A stretch of 64,000 nucleotides of DNA, from contig JAIQEY010000035.1 in assembly GCA_020073565.1 (NCBI GenBank), positions 1 through 64,000 on the forward strand. The letters are read 5' to 3'. The notes under the pieces were generated by a model. That model did no database searches and was not told the origin of the DNA. It saw only the letters and a program-made list of their open reading frames with translations. Position 1 is the stretch's first letter, and each line of letters opens with the position of its first letter. A program made the position numbers and the translations under genes. The DNA comes from Terriglobia bacterium. Lineage in GTDB: Bacteria > Acidobacteriota > Terriglobia > Terriglobales > Acidobacteriaceae. Below, piece after piece: positions 18,832 through 28,865 of this stretch.

Positions 18832-19212
18832 ATGTCTTATCCAACCGACCGCAAATATACGAAAGAGCACGAGTGGATCACTGCCGACGGCACCATCGGC
18901 ATCACGGACTATGCGCAAGACTCGCTCGGTGACATCGTCTTCGTCGATCTGCCCAAGGTGGACACGGAAATCACCGCGGGGAAAACCTTCGGCACGGTCG
19001 AGTCGGTGAAGGCTGTCTCCGATCTTTATGCCCCCGCTTCGGGCGCCGTCACGGCTGTGAACGGAGAATTGGCGACGGCACCGGAGAAGGTGAACAAGGA
19101 CGCGCACGGATCGTGGATGGTCAAAGTGAAGCTCAAAGATCCTGCCGAACTGAACGGCCTGCTCTCGGCGGCCGACTACGAAAAATTCGTGAAGGAAGAG
19201 GCGGGACACTGA
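18832..19212 (+). CDS. gcvH: Glycine cleavage H protein
   Basis: A 126-residue lipoyl carrier that shuttles the aminomethyl intermediate between the P, T and L proteins. The lipoylation site is Lys60 in [15 protein letters not shown]. The N-terminal KYTKEHEWI and C-terminal [12 protein letters not shown] are typical. The start is ATG 18832 with AGGAG 9 bases upstream. It sits between gcvT and gcvPA. A second, membrane-anchored H-like protein at 27451-28116 lacks the lysine, which makes this the only functional carrier in the window. Confidence 0.96.
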   Translation: MSYPTDRKYTKEHEWITADGTIGITDYAQDSLGDIVFVDLPKVDTEITAGKTFGTVESVKAVSDLYAPASGAVTAVNGELATAPEKVNKDAHGSWMVKVKLKDPAELNGLLSAADYEKFVKEEAGH

Positions 19213-19273
19213 AAAATGGATTCCTAGCGCCCCAATCGTACAGACGTCTTCCTACATCCATACTAAGGTTCTC

Positions 19274-20653
19274 ATGAGATATCTGCCCAAATCTCCCGCC
19301 GACCGGGAAGCCATGCTCAAAGCAATTGGTGTGCGCTCGGTCGACGATCTTTTTGCACCCGTTCCTCCTGAGTTCCGGCTGAAGCGCGATCTCGCCATCC
19401 CGCGCCAGATGGCCGAGTCCGAGATCGTGGACTGGTTCAAGCATCGCGCCAAGGAAAACGGTGACGGCTACACCAGCTTCCTGGGCGCTGGGGCGTACTT
19501 TCACTACCGGCCGGTGATCATCGACGCACTTGTGCAGCGCGGCGAATTTCTGACGTCCTACACGCCCTACCAGGCGGAATTTGCGCAGGGTACGCTCCAG
19601 GCCATTTTCGAGTTTCAGACCATGGTTGCTGAACTCACCGGCATGGAAGTGGCCAACGCTTCGATGTATGACGGTTCCACGGCCGCTGCTGAAGCGGTGA
19701 TGATGGCCGTTCGCAGCACTGGAAGGAGCGGGGCAGTCGTCGCCCGCAGCCTGCATCCGGAATATCGCGAGGTGCTGCAGACCTATGCGACGCATCAGGG
19801 CATCCCGCTGAAGACGGTGGGGTTTGCGGAATCGGGACGAGTCGACCTCAAAGAATTACAGCAGGTGGTTAGCGACGATACGGCTTGCATTCTGATTCAG
19901 TCCCCGAATTTCTTTGGCACGATTGAAGATGTGGAAGCGATCGCCGAGATCGCGCACAAGCACGCCGCGCTGCTGATTGTTTCGATTGCAGAAGCTGTCT
20001 CGCTGGGAATTGTGGAGCCGCCGCGGGCTGCGGACATCGTTGCCATGGAGGCGCAGTCGTTCGGCGTGCCCCTCGGATTCGGCGGGCCGTACTGCGGCGT
20101 GCTGGCGACGAAAGAGAAGTTTGTCCGCCAGATGCCGGGCCGTCTCGCCGGTCAGACTGTCGACAAGAAAGGCAAGCGAGGGTTTGTACTCACGCTCGCA
20201 ACCCGCGAACAGCATATCCGCCGCGAGAAGGCCACTTCGAATATCTGCACCAACCAGGCCCTGGTCGCGCTCATGGTCAACATCTTTATGACCGTCTATG
20301 GCAAGGTGGGGCTGAGAGAATTGGCGAAACAGAACCTGGCGAAGACGGCGTATGCAGCCGATCAGTTCAAAAAGCATGCCAAGGTGCTGTTCCCAGGTGC
20401 GCCGCGCTTCAACGAAATGGTGGTTGAGACCAGCGAAGATCCCTACGCCATCAACTCCCGCTTGCTCGGGCACAAGATCGTGGGTGGGCTGCCGCTGAAG
20501 AAGTTCTACCCTGAACTGGGCCAGGCCGCGCTCTGGTGCTGCACGGAACTCACGACCCGTTCGATGATTGACACCGCCGTCGGCCTCGTCGCCGATAGCG
20601 AACGTGCGGTGCGAAGTATGAAGGAAGTCGAGGAGCAGGAGGTGACGCGATGA
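19274..20653 (+). CDS. gcvPA: Glycine dehydrogenase (decarboxylating) subunit 1
   Basis: A 459-residue N-terminal half of the split P protein, which decarboxylates glycine with PLP and loads the aminomethyl group on GcvH. It begins [49 protein letters not shown] and [20 protein letters not shown] are characteristic. The gene overlaps gcvPB by four bases (ATGA), consistent with an obligate alpha2-beta2 enzyme. An AAGG site precedes the ATG. Confidence 0.96.
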   Translation: MRYLPKSPADREAMLKAIGVRSVDDLFAPVPPEFRLKRDLAIPRQMAESEIVDWFKHRAKENGDGYTSFLGAGAYFHYRPVIIDALVQRGEFLTSYTPYQAEFAQGTLQAIFEFQTMVAELTGMEVANASMYDGSTAAAEAVMMAVRSTGRSGAVVARSLHPEYREVLQTYATHQGIPLKTVGFAESGRVDLKELQQVVSDDTACILIQSPNFFGTIEDVEAIAEIAHKHAALLIVSIAEAVSLGIVEPPRAADIVAMEAQSFGVPLGFGGPYCGVLATKEKFVRQMPGRLAGQTVDKKGKRGFVLTLATREQHIRREKATSNICTNQALVALMVNIFMTVYGKVGLRELAKQNLAKTAYAADQFKKHAKVLFPGAPRFNEMVVETSEDPYAINSRLLGHKIVGGLPLKKFYPELGQAALWCCTELTTRSMIDTAVGLVADSERAVRSMKEVEEQEVTR

Positions 20654-22146
20654 AGCACATGACCCGGAAGGCGACGCGTCACATCAGCCAGAACGAGAAC
20701 CTCATTTTCGAGAAGTCGTCCCCCGGGAAGGCCGCCTGGAAGCTGCCGCCGCTCGATGTTCCGGAAGTCGACACGGCCAAGCTTCTGGGCAAGCAGGAAC
20801 GCAAGGATCTGGGCTCCATGCCGGAAGTGAGCGAGATCGAAATCATCCGCCACTTCACGCGGCTGTCGACCTGGAACTACGCCATCGATCTCGGCATGTT
20901 CCCGCTTGGGTCCTGCACGATGAAGTACAACCCACGCGTGAACGAGTTCGTGTCGCGCGTGGAGGGGTTGGCCAACGGTCATCCCTATCAGCCGGAGAAA
21001 ATTTCTCAGGGCGCACTGCGCATTATCAAGACGCTGAGCGACTGTCTGATCGAAATCACCGGCATGGACGCGATCACGCTGCAGCCTGCGGCCGGCGCGC
21101 ACGGCGAACTTACAGGATTGCTCATAGTCCGCGCCTACCACGAGTCCAAAGGCAATGCGCGCAAGAAGATTCTGATCCCGGATTCCGCGCACGGCACCAA
21201 TCCCGCCACCGCGGCCACGGTCGGCTATGCGGTCGAGAACCTGAAGTCGAACGACCGCGGCATGGTGGATGTCGCCGCGCTCGCCGCGCAGATGAATGAA
21301 GACGTCGCGGCGCTCATGGTGACCAATCCCAACACGCTGGGCGTTTTCGAGCAGGAAATTCACAAGATCGCCGAACTCATGCACGCCAAGGGTGGCCTGC
21401 TCTACATGGACGGCGCCAACATGAACGCGCTGGTCGCCAAGACGCGCCCCGGCGATTTCGGCGTCGACGTCATGCACCTCAACCTGCACAAGACGTTCTC
21501 GACGCCGCACGGCGGAGGCGGTCCGGGATCGGGGCCGGTCGCAGTAAAGAAGATTCTCGAGCCATTTCTGCCGAAGCCGGTCGTGATCACCAAGCCCGAC
21601 GGCACGCTGGCCTTCGAATACAACCGTCCGCAGTCGGTAGGGCGCGTGCGCGCCTTCTACGGTAACTTCGGCATGTTCGTCCGCGCCCTGGCCTACATTT
21701 TCGCGAATGGCCCCGATGGCCTGCGCCAGACCACCGAAGACGCCGTGCTCAACGCCAACTACATCCGCAAAGGCCTAGAAGGTGTTTATGATTTGCCCTA
21801 CTCGACCCCTTCGATGCACGAGGTCGTCTTCAGCGACAAGGTGCAATCGAAAAAGGGCGTGAAGACGATGGACCTCGCCAAGCGCCTGATCGATTACGGC
21901 TTCCATCCCTACACGACTGCGTTCCCGCTGATCGTGTCCGGCGCCCTGATGATCGAGCCCACCGAAAGCGAGCCGAAAGAAGAGTTGGATCTTTTCATCG
22001 AAGCCATGAAGTCAATCGCGGAAGAAGTGGAAGAAGATCCGCAGTTCGTGCTGGAAGCCCCGCACAACACCCGCATTTCGCGTCTGGATGAGACGCAAGC
22101 TGCGCGCAAGCCGGTGCTGCGGTGGAAGCCAGAAACCCAAAACTAA
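20650..22146 (+). CDS. gcvPB: Glycine dehydrogenase (decarboxylating) subunit 2
   Basis: A 498-residue C-terminal half of the split P protein. The PLP lysine is Lys281 in [17 protein letters not shown]. Other family blocks are [21 protein letters not shown] and [13 protein letters not shown] strong AGGAGGTG site 5 bases before the ATG lies inside gcvPA. It closes the glycine cleavage operon. Lipoamide dehydrogenase (L protein) is not in the window and is normally encoded elsewhere. Confidence 0.96.
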   Translation: MKHMTRKATRHISQNENLIFEKSSPGKAAWKLPPLDVPEVDTAKLLGKQERKDLGSMPEVSEIEIIRHFTRLSTWNYAIDLGMFPLGSCTMKYNPRVNEFVSRVEGLANGHPYQPEKISQGALRIIKTLSDCLIEITGMDAITLQPAAGAHGELTGLLIVRAYHESKGNARKKILIPDSAHGTNPATAATVGYAVENLKSNDRGMVDVAALAAQMNEDVAALMVTNPNTLGVFEQEIHKIAELMHAKGGLLYMDGANMNALVAKTRPGDFGVDVMHLNLHKTFSTPHGGGGPGSGPVAVKKILEPFLPKPVVITKPDGTLAFEYNRPQSVGRVRAFYGNFGMFVRALAYIFANGPDGLRQTTEDAVLNANYIRKGLEGVYDLPYSTPSMHEVVFSDKVQSKKGVKTMDLAKRLIDYGFHPYTTAFPLIVSGALMIEPTESEPKEELDLFIEAMKSIAEEVEEDPQFVLEAPHNTRISRLDETQAARKPVLRWKPETQN

Positions 22147-22211
22147 CCACCGAGGTCACAGAGGACACCGAGGATCGCTTCCCCTCCGTGTTCCTGTGAC
22201 CTCTCTTCGGT
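22147..22211. repeat. Imperfect palindrome after gcvPB (GAGGNCACNGAGG family)
   Basis: Left arm about 22147-22174 (ACCGAGGTCACAGAGGACAC) and right arm about 22183-22211 pair imperfectly around a short loop, immediately after the gcvPB stop. It resembles the elements at 32551-32615 and 63101-63181. It may act as a 3-prime end hairpin but has no T-run. Confidence 0.7.
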
Positions 22212-22364
22212 ATTCTCCGCGATGAGCGGGTTATGCTCGTCGTTGTCCCGATGTGACCAAAGTCCCATCCCCACCCCCCACCTCCCGTCCTTTGTCGCAC
22301 GCCCAAATGTCCGTAAACTTGACCCAACTCGAGTGCTTGTCCGAGTCCCTGATTGGGGGATAAC

Positions 22365-23972
22365 GTGTACAAAAACCTGGCCTTACTGCTACTGTCTGCG
22401 GCTGCGCAAACCCAAACCTACGCTCCGGCGAAGCTTGACGCCGTCGTCCGCACGACCAAAGCCATGCACTACCGCCCTGGCGGCAACAGCAAAATCGGCT
22501 TCCAGGCGACCGAACTGATGCAGCGTGCCTCGGGCGAAGCGCGAGTCGAGGCCAAGAAGGCGAACATCGCGATCGACGCCAAGTTTGAAGGCATGGAAGA
22601 TGCGACCAAGTTCGGGCTCGAATACTTGACCTATGTCCTCTGGGCGGTGTCGCCGGAAGGTCGCGCCGTGAACCTCGGCGAAGTTTCGCTTGAGCACGGC
22701 AAGGGTCACGTGAAGGCGCTTACCGACCTCCAGACTTTCGGGCTGATCGTAACTGCCGAGCCGTATGCGGCGGTCACGCAACCCGGCAACATGGTCGTGG
22801 TCGAAAACGTGTTTCCCGAGGGCGCGGGTGGGGAAGCCATCAGTGCCAAATACGAATTGCTGCGCAGCGGCACCTACGCATCGGTCAATACCCATATACA
22901 AGATGCGATCTTCGGCATCGATTCCAAGACTCCACTCGCGCTGTTTGAGGCGCGCAATGCCGTCCGAATCGCGCGCATAGCTCAGGCGGATCGCTATGCC
23001 GGCGCCATCCTCAGCAAGGCAGAGCAACAGTTGCGTCAAGCCGAAGAAGCCTACCGTCAAAAGCAGTCTCGCACATCGATCGAAGCAGCCGCCCGCGAAG
23101 CCGCGCAAACCGCGGAAGAATCGCGTGTGATGGCGGTCAAGCAGAAAGCCGACGAAGAGGTACAAGCGCAGGCTGCTGCCGAAAAGAAAGCCGCGGAAGA
23201 GAGAGCCGCGAAGGCTCGTGCGGACGCAGAGGCTCAAGCCCAGGCGCGTGCGGAAGCAGAAGCGGCTCGAGCTCAGGCCGAAGCAGCGAAGGCGGAAGCG
23301 CAGAAGGCTGCCGAAGAAGCCGCGCGCCAACGGCAGGAAGCCGAGAAGGCCGCCGAGGAAGCTGCGCGGCAGCGGCAGGAAGCCGAAAAAGCGAAAGCCG
23401 AGGCTCTTGCGCAGCAGCAGGCGCTGGCCGTCGAAGCCGAGAAAGCGCGTCAGGCCGCAGCCGAGTCCGACAAGCTGCGCGAGCAAGCCGAAAAGGAAAA
23501 GCAGGAAATGCGCGCCCGGCTCCTGCAGCAGCTCAACTCCGTTCTGGCGACCCGCGACACGGCACGCGGTCTGATCGCCAACATGTCAGACGTGCTCTTC
23601 AAAAGTGGCAGCTTCGAGTTGTTGCCCGGCGCGCGCGAACGGCTCGCTAAGGTCTCGGGTATCGTGCTGGCCTATCAAGGTCTGCGGCTGGCGGTCGAAG
23701 GTCACACCGACAGCGTTGGCGGCGACGAATACAACCGGCGGCTCTCCGAGCAACGCGCCGACGCCGTCCGCGACTACCTGGTGCAGCAGGGCATTAACGC
23801 CGATGCGATCACGGCCAGCGGCTTCGGAAAGAGCGAGCCGGTCGCGTCGAACGACACACCCGAAGGCCGCCAGCAGAACCGCCGTGTGGAACTGGTCGTC
23901 TCCGGGAATGCCATTGGCAATGTGGCAGATGCCGGGACTGGGAGCAGCGCTCCTCCCACCGTACAGAAGTAG
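22365..23972 (+). CDS. OmpA-family protein with long Ala/Glu-rich coiled coil
   Basis: A 535-residue envelope protein. A short signal sequence (MYKNLALLLLSAAAQTQTYA) precedes a 200-residue domain I do not recognise. A charged coiled coil (about 215-385) contains AAEEAARQRQEAEK twice in tandem. A C-terminal OmpA peptidoglycan-binding domain (about 395-515) has LRLAVEGHTDSVGGDEYN and RQQNRRVELVVSG. I start at GTG 22365, four bases after GGGGGA; TTG 22353 is in frame upstream. The long helix could span the periplasm. It likely anchors an envelope component to peptidoglycan. Confidence 0.88.
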   Translation: MYKNLALLLLSAAAQTQTYAPAKLDAVVRTTKAMHYRPGGNSKIGFQATELMQRASGEARVEAKKANIAIDAKFEGMEDATKFGLEYLTYVLWAVSPEGRAVNLGEVSLEHGKGHVKALTDLQTFGLIVTAEPYAAVTQPGNMVVVENVFPEGAGGEAISAKYELLRSGTYASVNTHIQDAIFGIDSKTPLALFEARNAVRIARIAQADRYAGAILSKAEQQLRQAEEAYRQKQSRTSIEAAAREAAQTAEESRVMAVKQKADEEVQAQAAAEKKAAEERAAKARADAEAQAQARAEAEAARAQAEAAKAEAQKAAEEAARQRQEAEKAAEEAARQRQEAEKAKAEALAQQQALAVEAEKARQAAAESDKLREQAEKEKQEMRARLLQQLNSVLATRDTARGLIANMSDVLFKSGSFELLPGARERLAKVSGIVLAYQGLRLAVEGHTDSVGGDEYNRRLSEQRADAVRDYLVQQGINADAITASGFGKSEPVASNDTPEGRQQNRRVELVVSGNAIGNVADAGTGSSAPPTVQK

Positions 23973-24072
23973 GATGGGACAGCGCGCCAGGATGCAATGC
24001 AGTATGTGTAAGCTGGTTGGAAAAGGGAAAGCCGGAGATTCGTAGAACCTGGCCCGCGCCGGTGCGCAGCTG

Positions 24073-25131
24073 TTATTTCTGTTTCCGCGCCAGTTCCTTC
24101 TGCCGGTACATGTCAGCGTCGGCGCGCTCGATGATTTCCTGAATCGTCTCGCCGGGCTGCCATTGTGTCAGGCCCACGGACGCGTCTACGTCGACTTTCA
24201 CTTCCCCCGTGCCCTTGCCGGGCCGGATGGTGTACTCCCCGAACACCCATTTCCGCAGGCGTTCGATCTGTATTTTCGCTCCGGCCAGATCGCAGTCCAT
24301 CACCAGGATGAACTCGTCTCCCCCCCAACGGCCAACCATGTCAGAAGAGCGCAAACCCGACCGCAACTCCTGCGAGAACTGCTGCAGCAGATTGTCGCCG
24401 GCTAGATGTCCGTACTTGTCATTGACGTGCTTAAGCCGGTTTAGATCGAGCATCACCACACAAAACGCCCGCTGGCGGGTAATGCGCAGATCCATGTGTT
24501 CCTCGACGTAGCGGCGGTTGGCGAGGCCGGTCAGCGCATCCCGCAACGCGAGCTCTTCGACTTCCTTCAGCTTGGCTTCGTAGGTGGAGACTTCCGATTG
24601 CAGTTGTGCAACCAGTTTGTGGCTATCTTCCTTCATCCGGTCAACGTGAGTCTTCAGTTCCGTTGCCTGTTGCACCAGCGATGCCCGGACCTGGGTCAAA
24701 TCCTCGAGGTTGGAGATAGTCTGTAACCGGCTCGTGAACTGAGCGAAGTGGTCGGTGTAACGTTGATCCCGCTCGCCCACGGACTCAGCCGTGCGGGCCA
24801 GCACGATCAGAAGCTCTTTAACTTCCGTGGTTTTGGCTTTGAAGTACTCTGAGGTGCGGTCACCCCATTGTTGCAGTTGATGGGTGACCTGGTTCCCCGA
24901 TTCCTTCACGAGGGGAGGTGTAATCTGATCTGCAAGACGGTTGGCAGCGTTAGCGAGATTGCGTTGCAGATCCGAGCCGAGGGTCGGATAGGCCTGCACT
25001 CCGCTTTTGCCCATTGCCAGCAGGACGGAACGATAAGACTCCAGGGTCGCTGCCAGCAACTCAATCGGATCGGCTTCGTCCGCCTGAGGTTCGCGAACCT
25101 CCATTTCCAAATACTTTTTCAGGGAAATCAC
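24073..25131 (-). CDS. Diguanylate cyclase (GGDEF) with N-terminal helical region
   Basis: A 352-residue protein that would make cyclic di-GMP. The catalytic domain (about 195-352) has an intact GGDEF at 270-274. An allosteric inhibition site RxxD (Arg261, Asp264) lies five residues ahead, so product inhibition is expected. The first 190 residues are helical with a likely coiled coil (HVDRMKEDSHKLVAQLQSE) and carry no membrane helix or known sensor. Start is GTG 25131 after GAAGGGA; ATG 25104 is an alternative. It is monocistronic on the minus strand. Confidence 0.93.
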   Translation of the reverse strand: MISLKKYLEMEVREPQADEADPIELLAATLESYRSVLLAMGKSGVQAYPTLGSDLQRNLANAANRLADQITPPLVKESGNQVTHQLQQWGDRTSEYFKAKTTEVKELLIVLARTAESVGERDQRYTDHFAQFTSRLQTISNLEDLTQVRASLVQQATELKTHVDRMKEDSHKLVAQLQSEVSTYEAKLKEVEELALRDALTGLANRRYVEEHMDLRITRQRAFCVVMLDLNRLKHVNDKYGHLAGDNLLQQFSQELRSGLRSSDMVGRWGGDEFILVMDCDLAGAKIQIERLRKWVFGEYTIRPGKGTGEVKVDVDASVGLTQWQPGETIQEIIERADADMYRQKELARKQK

Positions 25132-25360
25132 GATTCCCTTCTCCGGCGCCAGTATCTTGCTGTTGAAATTGCGGGAATGGTCAAGCTATCTGGGATCATT
25201 TGTGTGACCGTGGGCCATGCCGGATCGGATGTAGCTGGCCATCGCTTTCGCTAAGCCCCGTGAACATATCGGTACTTTCCACCCAAATCTTCAACAGCTT
25301 GCCAAAAAAAGGCCACTCGACAGCGACTCGTTTACCCAGGTAATTCCGGGTGTCTTCGAC

Positions 25361-25401
25361 TCAAATAAAAAGCCCCGGGGGCGTCCGGCCCCCGGGGGCT
25401 A
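25361..25401 (-). terminator. Rho-independent terminator of the NrfD operon
   Basis: A very strong stem (AGCCCCGGGGGC pairing with GCCCCCGGGGGCT, 5-base loop) is followed on the minus strand by TTTTTATTT. It sits 22 bases past the stop of the NrfD-like gene and ends the three-gene redox operon. Confidence 0.92.
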
Positions 25402-25423
25402 ATTGGTGGACGTGTGTAGGAGG

Positions 25424-26617
25424 TTACGCTTCAGCCGCCGCGCCCTTCACCGTCCACCGCAGCTGCGGCGGGAGCTTGTTGCCGTTCTTGGGGAGGATGT
25501 CGAGATAGATGACCGCGTAGCGGAACACCAGCACCGCCAACGTCAGCACCATCAGAGTGGCCGCGAATTCCGTCCACTTCGGCACGTAGTACACGCCTGA
25601 ACTCGCCTGCAGCCCGGTGATGGAGACATTCAGCCGGTTTGCCATAAAGCCTCCCACCACCGTGGCGCAGGTCCAGTACAGGGACTGCGGGTTGTTCCGC
25701 ACCTTGGGCAGGTTCAGCAGCACCAGCGGTGCGATCACGAACAACCCGATCTCCAGCCAGAACGAAAGAGTTTCTTCGCGCCACATCCAGAGATAGGGCA
25801 GCGCCCCGTTCTTCGAAAGATCGACCACGCGAAAGATTCCATACAGCGCCAGCAGCGGAGCAATTACCCGCCCCACTTCACTCAGGATCGCCGGATCCAG
25901 TTTCACGTTCAGCGACCGCACCGAAAGATACAGGGCCATCACCGTAACTGCGAGGCCGGCCGGAATCGCCGAGAGATAGAACAGCGTTGTTAGATACGGG
26001 CTGTACCACAGTGGATCGAGCTTGCCTTTGGTCAGTAGGTAGAGTCCGCCGAGGAAGGACTGGTGCAGAGAAGAGAGCACCACGCCCGCCATTACCAGTG
26101 CGACCAGAATCTCGTGGTGCCACCGCAGATACCAGGTGCGCAGCCCGGCCCACGGGATCTTCTCAACCAGCGCAGGCGAGAACTCAAGCGCCAGCACCGT
26201 CGAGTACAGCATCACGCACCACGAGACTTCGAACAGAACCGACGCCCGGTTCCACATGAAGATGGGATGCCAGATTCTCCACGGCAGCCCAAGCTCATAC
26301 ATCATGCCGGCGATGACGCTCGAGTAACCCAGGAACGAGACCAGGACCGCCGCCCTCAGCACCGGCCGGTAACGCTCAAAGCCGAGCAGATACACGGCCG
26401 CTGCAATCGCAAATCCGCCGGCCGACAAGCCGACGCCACACAGCGTTCCCAGCCCAACCCACAATCCCCAGGGCTGCGGGTCGGTGAGGTGGGTGGACTG
26501 TGCGAAACCCAGCGCGAAGCGCGCGTAAGTCGCATAGAGTCCTGCGGCAAAAATCAGCGCCACGATGGTGCGCCACAGTGTGATCTTCTCCCTGAACTTG
26601 GGCATAGTGCGGGTCAT
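25424..26617 (-). CDS. NrfD/HybB-family integral membrane redox subunit
   Basis: A 397-residue polytopic protein of the NrfD/PsrC/HybB family with about ten membrane helices. It has WGLWVGLGTLCGVGLSAGGF and LHQSFLGGLYLLTKGKLDPLW, the latter typical of HybB. These subunits bind quinone and exchange electrons with an iron-sulfur partner. The ATG is preceded by AAGGAG located in the end of the ferredoxin gene, three bases away, so the two are coupled. No molybdopterin or nickel catalytic subunit is in the window, leaving the electron donor or acceptor open. Confidence 0.92.
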   Translation of the reverse strand: MTRTMPKFREKITLWRTIVALIFAAGLYATYARFALGFAQSTHLTDPQPWGLWVGLGTLCGVGLSAGGFAIAAAVYLLGFERYRPVLRAAVLVSFLGYSSVIAGMMYELGLPWRIWHPIFMWNRASVLFEVSWCVMLYSTVLALEFSPALVEKIPWAGLRTWYLRWHHEILVALVMAGVVLSSLHQSFLGGLYLLTKGKLDPLWYSPYLTTLFYLSAIPAGLAVTVMALYLSVRSLNVKLDPAILSEVGRVIAPLLALYGIFRVVDLSKNGALPYLWMWREETLSFWLEIGLFVIAPLVLLNLPKVRNNPQSLYWTCATVVGGFMANRLNVSITGLQASSGVYYVPKWTEFAATLMVLTLAVLVFRYAVIYLDILPKNGNKLPPQLRWTVKGAAAEA

Positions 26618-26620
26618 GGC

Positions 26621-27382
26621 CTAGCTCCTTTCCTTGTCGTTCGGTCGCGGAAGAGCAGTTTTGCCATCCGCAAGTGCAACCGCCTGTCGCCGTTGCGTGA
26701 TCCAGTACAGTCCCGAGAGCAGTCCTCCGCCGACCAGCACGACCGTCGGCACGTCGCCGAGAGCGTTCGCCGTCAGCACCGGCATCGGCTGTTTGGGCGG
26801 GGCGGCAAACCCGAGCTGCTCGAACGGCACATCGGAGATGAAGAACACCGACGTTCCGCCCGCCTCTTCGCTGCCATAGATCCGCTTCACGTAGCCGCCT
26901 GCCAGGATCCGCCGCTCGGCTTCTTCTAGAATCTCGTCGCGCCACCCGACGGTCGACGCGCCGGTCGGACAGGCTTCCACGCAAGCTGGTGGTTGTCCGC
27001 TGGCCTGACGGGCCGCGCACATGTCGCATTTCTTCACGTACGGCACCAGCTTCGACCACTCATACTTGGGTACATTGAATGGGCACGCCACCAGGCAGTA
27101 GCGGCATCCAATGCACTTGCCCGCATCGTAAGTTACCGGCCCGGTCGAAGTTTTCTTGAGCGCGCCCACCAGGCAAGCCGACGCGCACGCCGGTTCCTGA
27201 CAGTGCATACACATCTTGCGCACAAACTTCCCATCGTGTTCTTCGATCACCGTCAGAGCGGTCGGCGATAGCTTCGCCTCCGTCTCCAGCGGAAATCCGT
27301 GGACCTGTTTGCAGGCCTGCTCGCAGCTCCGGCAGCCGATGCATTTCGTGATATCCACCAGGATTGCTCGTGTGCGTTCCAT
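26621..27382 (-). CDS. HybA-like four-cluster ferredoxin subunit
   Basis: A 253-residue protein with four cysteine sets: CIGCRSCEQAC, CMHCQEPACASAC, CIGCRYCLVAC, and CDMC with PPACVEAC. These bind four 4Fe-4S clusters as in HybA, PsrB and NrfC. A single C-terminal helix (TVVLVGGGLLSGLYWI) anchors it. No Tat signal is present, so the cluster domain is probably cytoplasmic, in contrast to HybA; this depends on the start. I use ATG 27382 with AGGAG nearby. It should pass electrons between NrfD and an unidentified partner. Confidence 0.92.
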   Translation of the reverse strand: MERTRAILVDITKCIGCRSCEQACKQVHGFPLETEAKLSPTALTVIEEHDGKFVRKMCMHCQEPACASACLVGALKKTSTGPVTYDAGKCIGCRYCLVACPFNVPKYEWSKLVPYVKKCDMCAARQASGQPPACVEACPTGASTVGWRDEILEEAERRILAGGYVKRIYGSEEAGGTSVFFISDVPFEQLGFAAPPKQPMPVLTANALGDVPTVVLVGGGLLSGLYWITQRRQAVALADGKTALPRPNDKERS

Positions 27383-27450
27383 TGTCTTTCTCCTCGTACC
27401 ACCTCGTAGCGCCGGCATCCAGCCGGCATTCCCGACTTACTACGAAGAAC

Positions 27451-28116
27451 TCAAGCCAGGAAAAATTCCTGCAACAAACTCGTCCGTACCTCCGGATCCA
27501 CGCGCCGGAGCAACCCTGCCATCGGCAGACCGCCGTCCGCCGCCATCGCGCCCGCCATCTGCGGCACCATGCTTGCCAGCCGCGTCACGCTGTTTTGCAG
27601 CCACGGAGCCACCATCGGTCCTTGCACCAGGTTCTTCTGATTGACCGTCAGGTCGGGGGACTTGACCATGGCAATCCATCCCTTTTCGTACGGGTCGCGC
27701 ACAATCGTCTTCGGGTCTGCGATCGCGTCGCGGTTGATCGCCGTGATCACGCCCTCGATCGGCGAGACCAGATCAATGGCCGTCTCGCCGCAATGAATCG
27801 TCATCACCTTCTGCCCCTGGCGCACCCAGCGGTTCTCGCCCACCACGTCGATGCGGTCGATCTGCCCGATCAGGTTGGCAGCAAAGCCGTCGAGCCCGAT
27901 GCGCGCGTTGTCGAACCCTTCCTTGGAGGCCCAGGTGTGTCCCGGATGAAAGCAATACCCTTGCGGGATCGCCATGCCGAACGACCGCTCCATCTTGGGT
28001 ACGGCGATCGGGCCCGGCGAGGGCTGTGTGCGCACGGCCACTTCCTGCGACGGCGAGCGGAAGTAACTGATCGAGATGATCAGCAGAAACATCAACAGGA
28101 CGAAAAGAATGGACAT
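27451..28116 (-). CDS. Membrane-anchored GcvH-like protein lacking the lipoyl lysine
   Basis: A 221-residue protein with an N-terminal membrane helix (ILFVLLMFLLIISISYF), a biotinyl/lipoyl (GcvH-like) fold at about 55-155, and a 65-residue C-terminal extension. Residues 101-119 align without gaps to the GcvH lipoyl hairpin, but the modified Lys is replaced by Glu111 (HCGETAIDLVSP). It therefore cannot carry lipoate. A strong GGGAGG site precedes ATG 28116. It leads the operon with the ferredoxin and NrfD genes and may be a structural subunit. Similar H-like proteins near hydrogenase-type genes are something I recall, not something I can verify here. Confidence 0.85.
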   Translation of the reverse strand: MSILFVLLMFLLIISISYFRSPSQEVAVRTQPSPGPIAVPKMERSFGMAIPQGYCFHPGHTWASKEGFDNARIGLDGFAANLIGQIDRIDVVGENRWVRQGQKVMTIHCGETAIDLVSPIEGVITAINRDAIADPKTIVRDPYEKGWIAMVKSPDLTVNQKNLVQGPMVAPWLQNSVTRLASMVPQMAGAMAADGGLPMAGLLRRVDPEVRTSLLQEFFLA

Positions 28117-28313
28117 ACGCGCCTCCCAATCCCCGTGCCCTCAACTGGCTCACGGAGATCAACACCCTTTCTTAGTGCACGCGTATGCCAAACTCAGACC
28201 GGAAAAACGGTGACGCCGAATCAACGAGTTGGAAGCAACTTCAACAACTTGCGAATCCCAGCGATTCGCTCACCCAAGCATTTTGCTAATGCGTTCTGCG
28301 GAGGGGACGAGGC

Positions 28314-28375
28314 ACTGCATTTTGCAGTGGTGGTGTGGCGCGGGAACCCTCGTCCGCGAAAAGCCGAATGTTAGA
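28314..28375. repeat. Partial CGCGG-family element
   Basis: A small hairpin (CACTGC with GCAGTG, loop ATTT) is followed by GTGGCGCGGGAACCCTCGTC, which pairs partly with itself. It resembles one degraded half of the elements at 17017-17090 and 31259-31333. It lies upstream of the TPR gene. Confidence 0.5.
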
Positions 28376-28392
28376 CTGACGCCAGCCCAGCC

Positions 28393-28770
28393 ATGATCAC
28401 GATGCCCGAGAATCCGGCCAGTCCCCAGTCCCGCCGGCAAGCCGAAGACCACTACTACGCCGCCCTCGACCGGGTCGCCGAAGGCCACCACGAACAAGCC
28501 GTCGCGGAGTACAAAAAGTCCCTGGCCGCCGATCCCAACTTCACCGACGCCCTCCACGGCCTGAGCCGAGCCCTGCAGGACCTGAACCGTCTCGACGAAG
28601 CCATCGAAATCGCAAAGCGAATTTCAGAAGTTGACCCCGATGACGTCCTCGCCCACACCAGTCTGTCCATCCTCTATCAGAAAAAAGGCATGGTCCCCGA
28701 AGCCGAAGCCGAAGCCAACAAGGCGCGTGTGCTGGGATGGAAGCAGCAGTTGAAGAGAGACGGTGGGTGA
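28393..28770 (+). CDS. Small tetratricopeptide-repeat protein
   Basis: A 125-residue protein made of about three TPR units from residue 16 on (AALDRVAEGHHEQAVAEYKK, LSRALQDLNRLDEAIEIAKR, LSILYQKKGMVPEAEAEANK). TPRs form helical scaffolds for protein binding. No signal peptide or membrane helix is seen. ATG 28393 or 28402 could start it; neither has a clear ribosome site. It stands alone between the redox operon (divergent) and the P-loop ATPase gene. The partner is unknown. Confidence 0.8.
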   Translation: MITMPENPASPQSRRQAEDHYYAALDRVAEGHHEQAVAEYKKSLAADPNFTDALHGLSRALQDLNRLDEAIEIAKRISEVDPDDVLAHTSLSILYQKKGMVPEAEAEANKARVLGWKQQLKRDGG

Positions 28771-28865
28771 TATCTGGTGAAACGTGCGCTCCAGGTCTCG
28801 ATACGTTGACAGACTGACCTCGAGGTTATACGCTCCACCTCAATCAAGAGATTGAGAGGAAGTTG

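Noticed and set aside
23300..23400. Tandem repeat suspected as CRISPR or minisatellite
   Set aside because: It is a two-unit repeat coding for AAEEAARQRQEAEK in frame within the coiled coil, with no spacers.
22389..23486. Long minus-strand frame inside the OmpA gene
   Set aside because: Leu/Phe/Gly-rich translation is the mirror of the Ala/Glu coiled coil; no start context or domain.
27364..28374. Plus-strand frame of 336 residues opposite the H-like protein
   Set aside because: His/Arg/Pro-rich shadow of the minus-strand operon.
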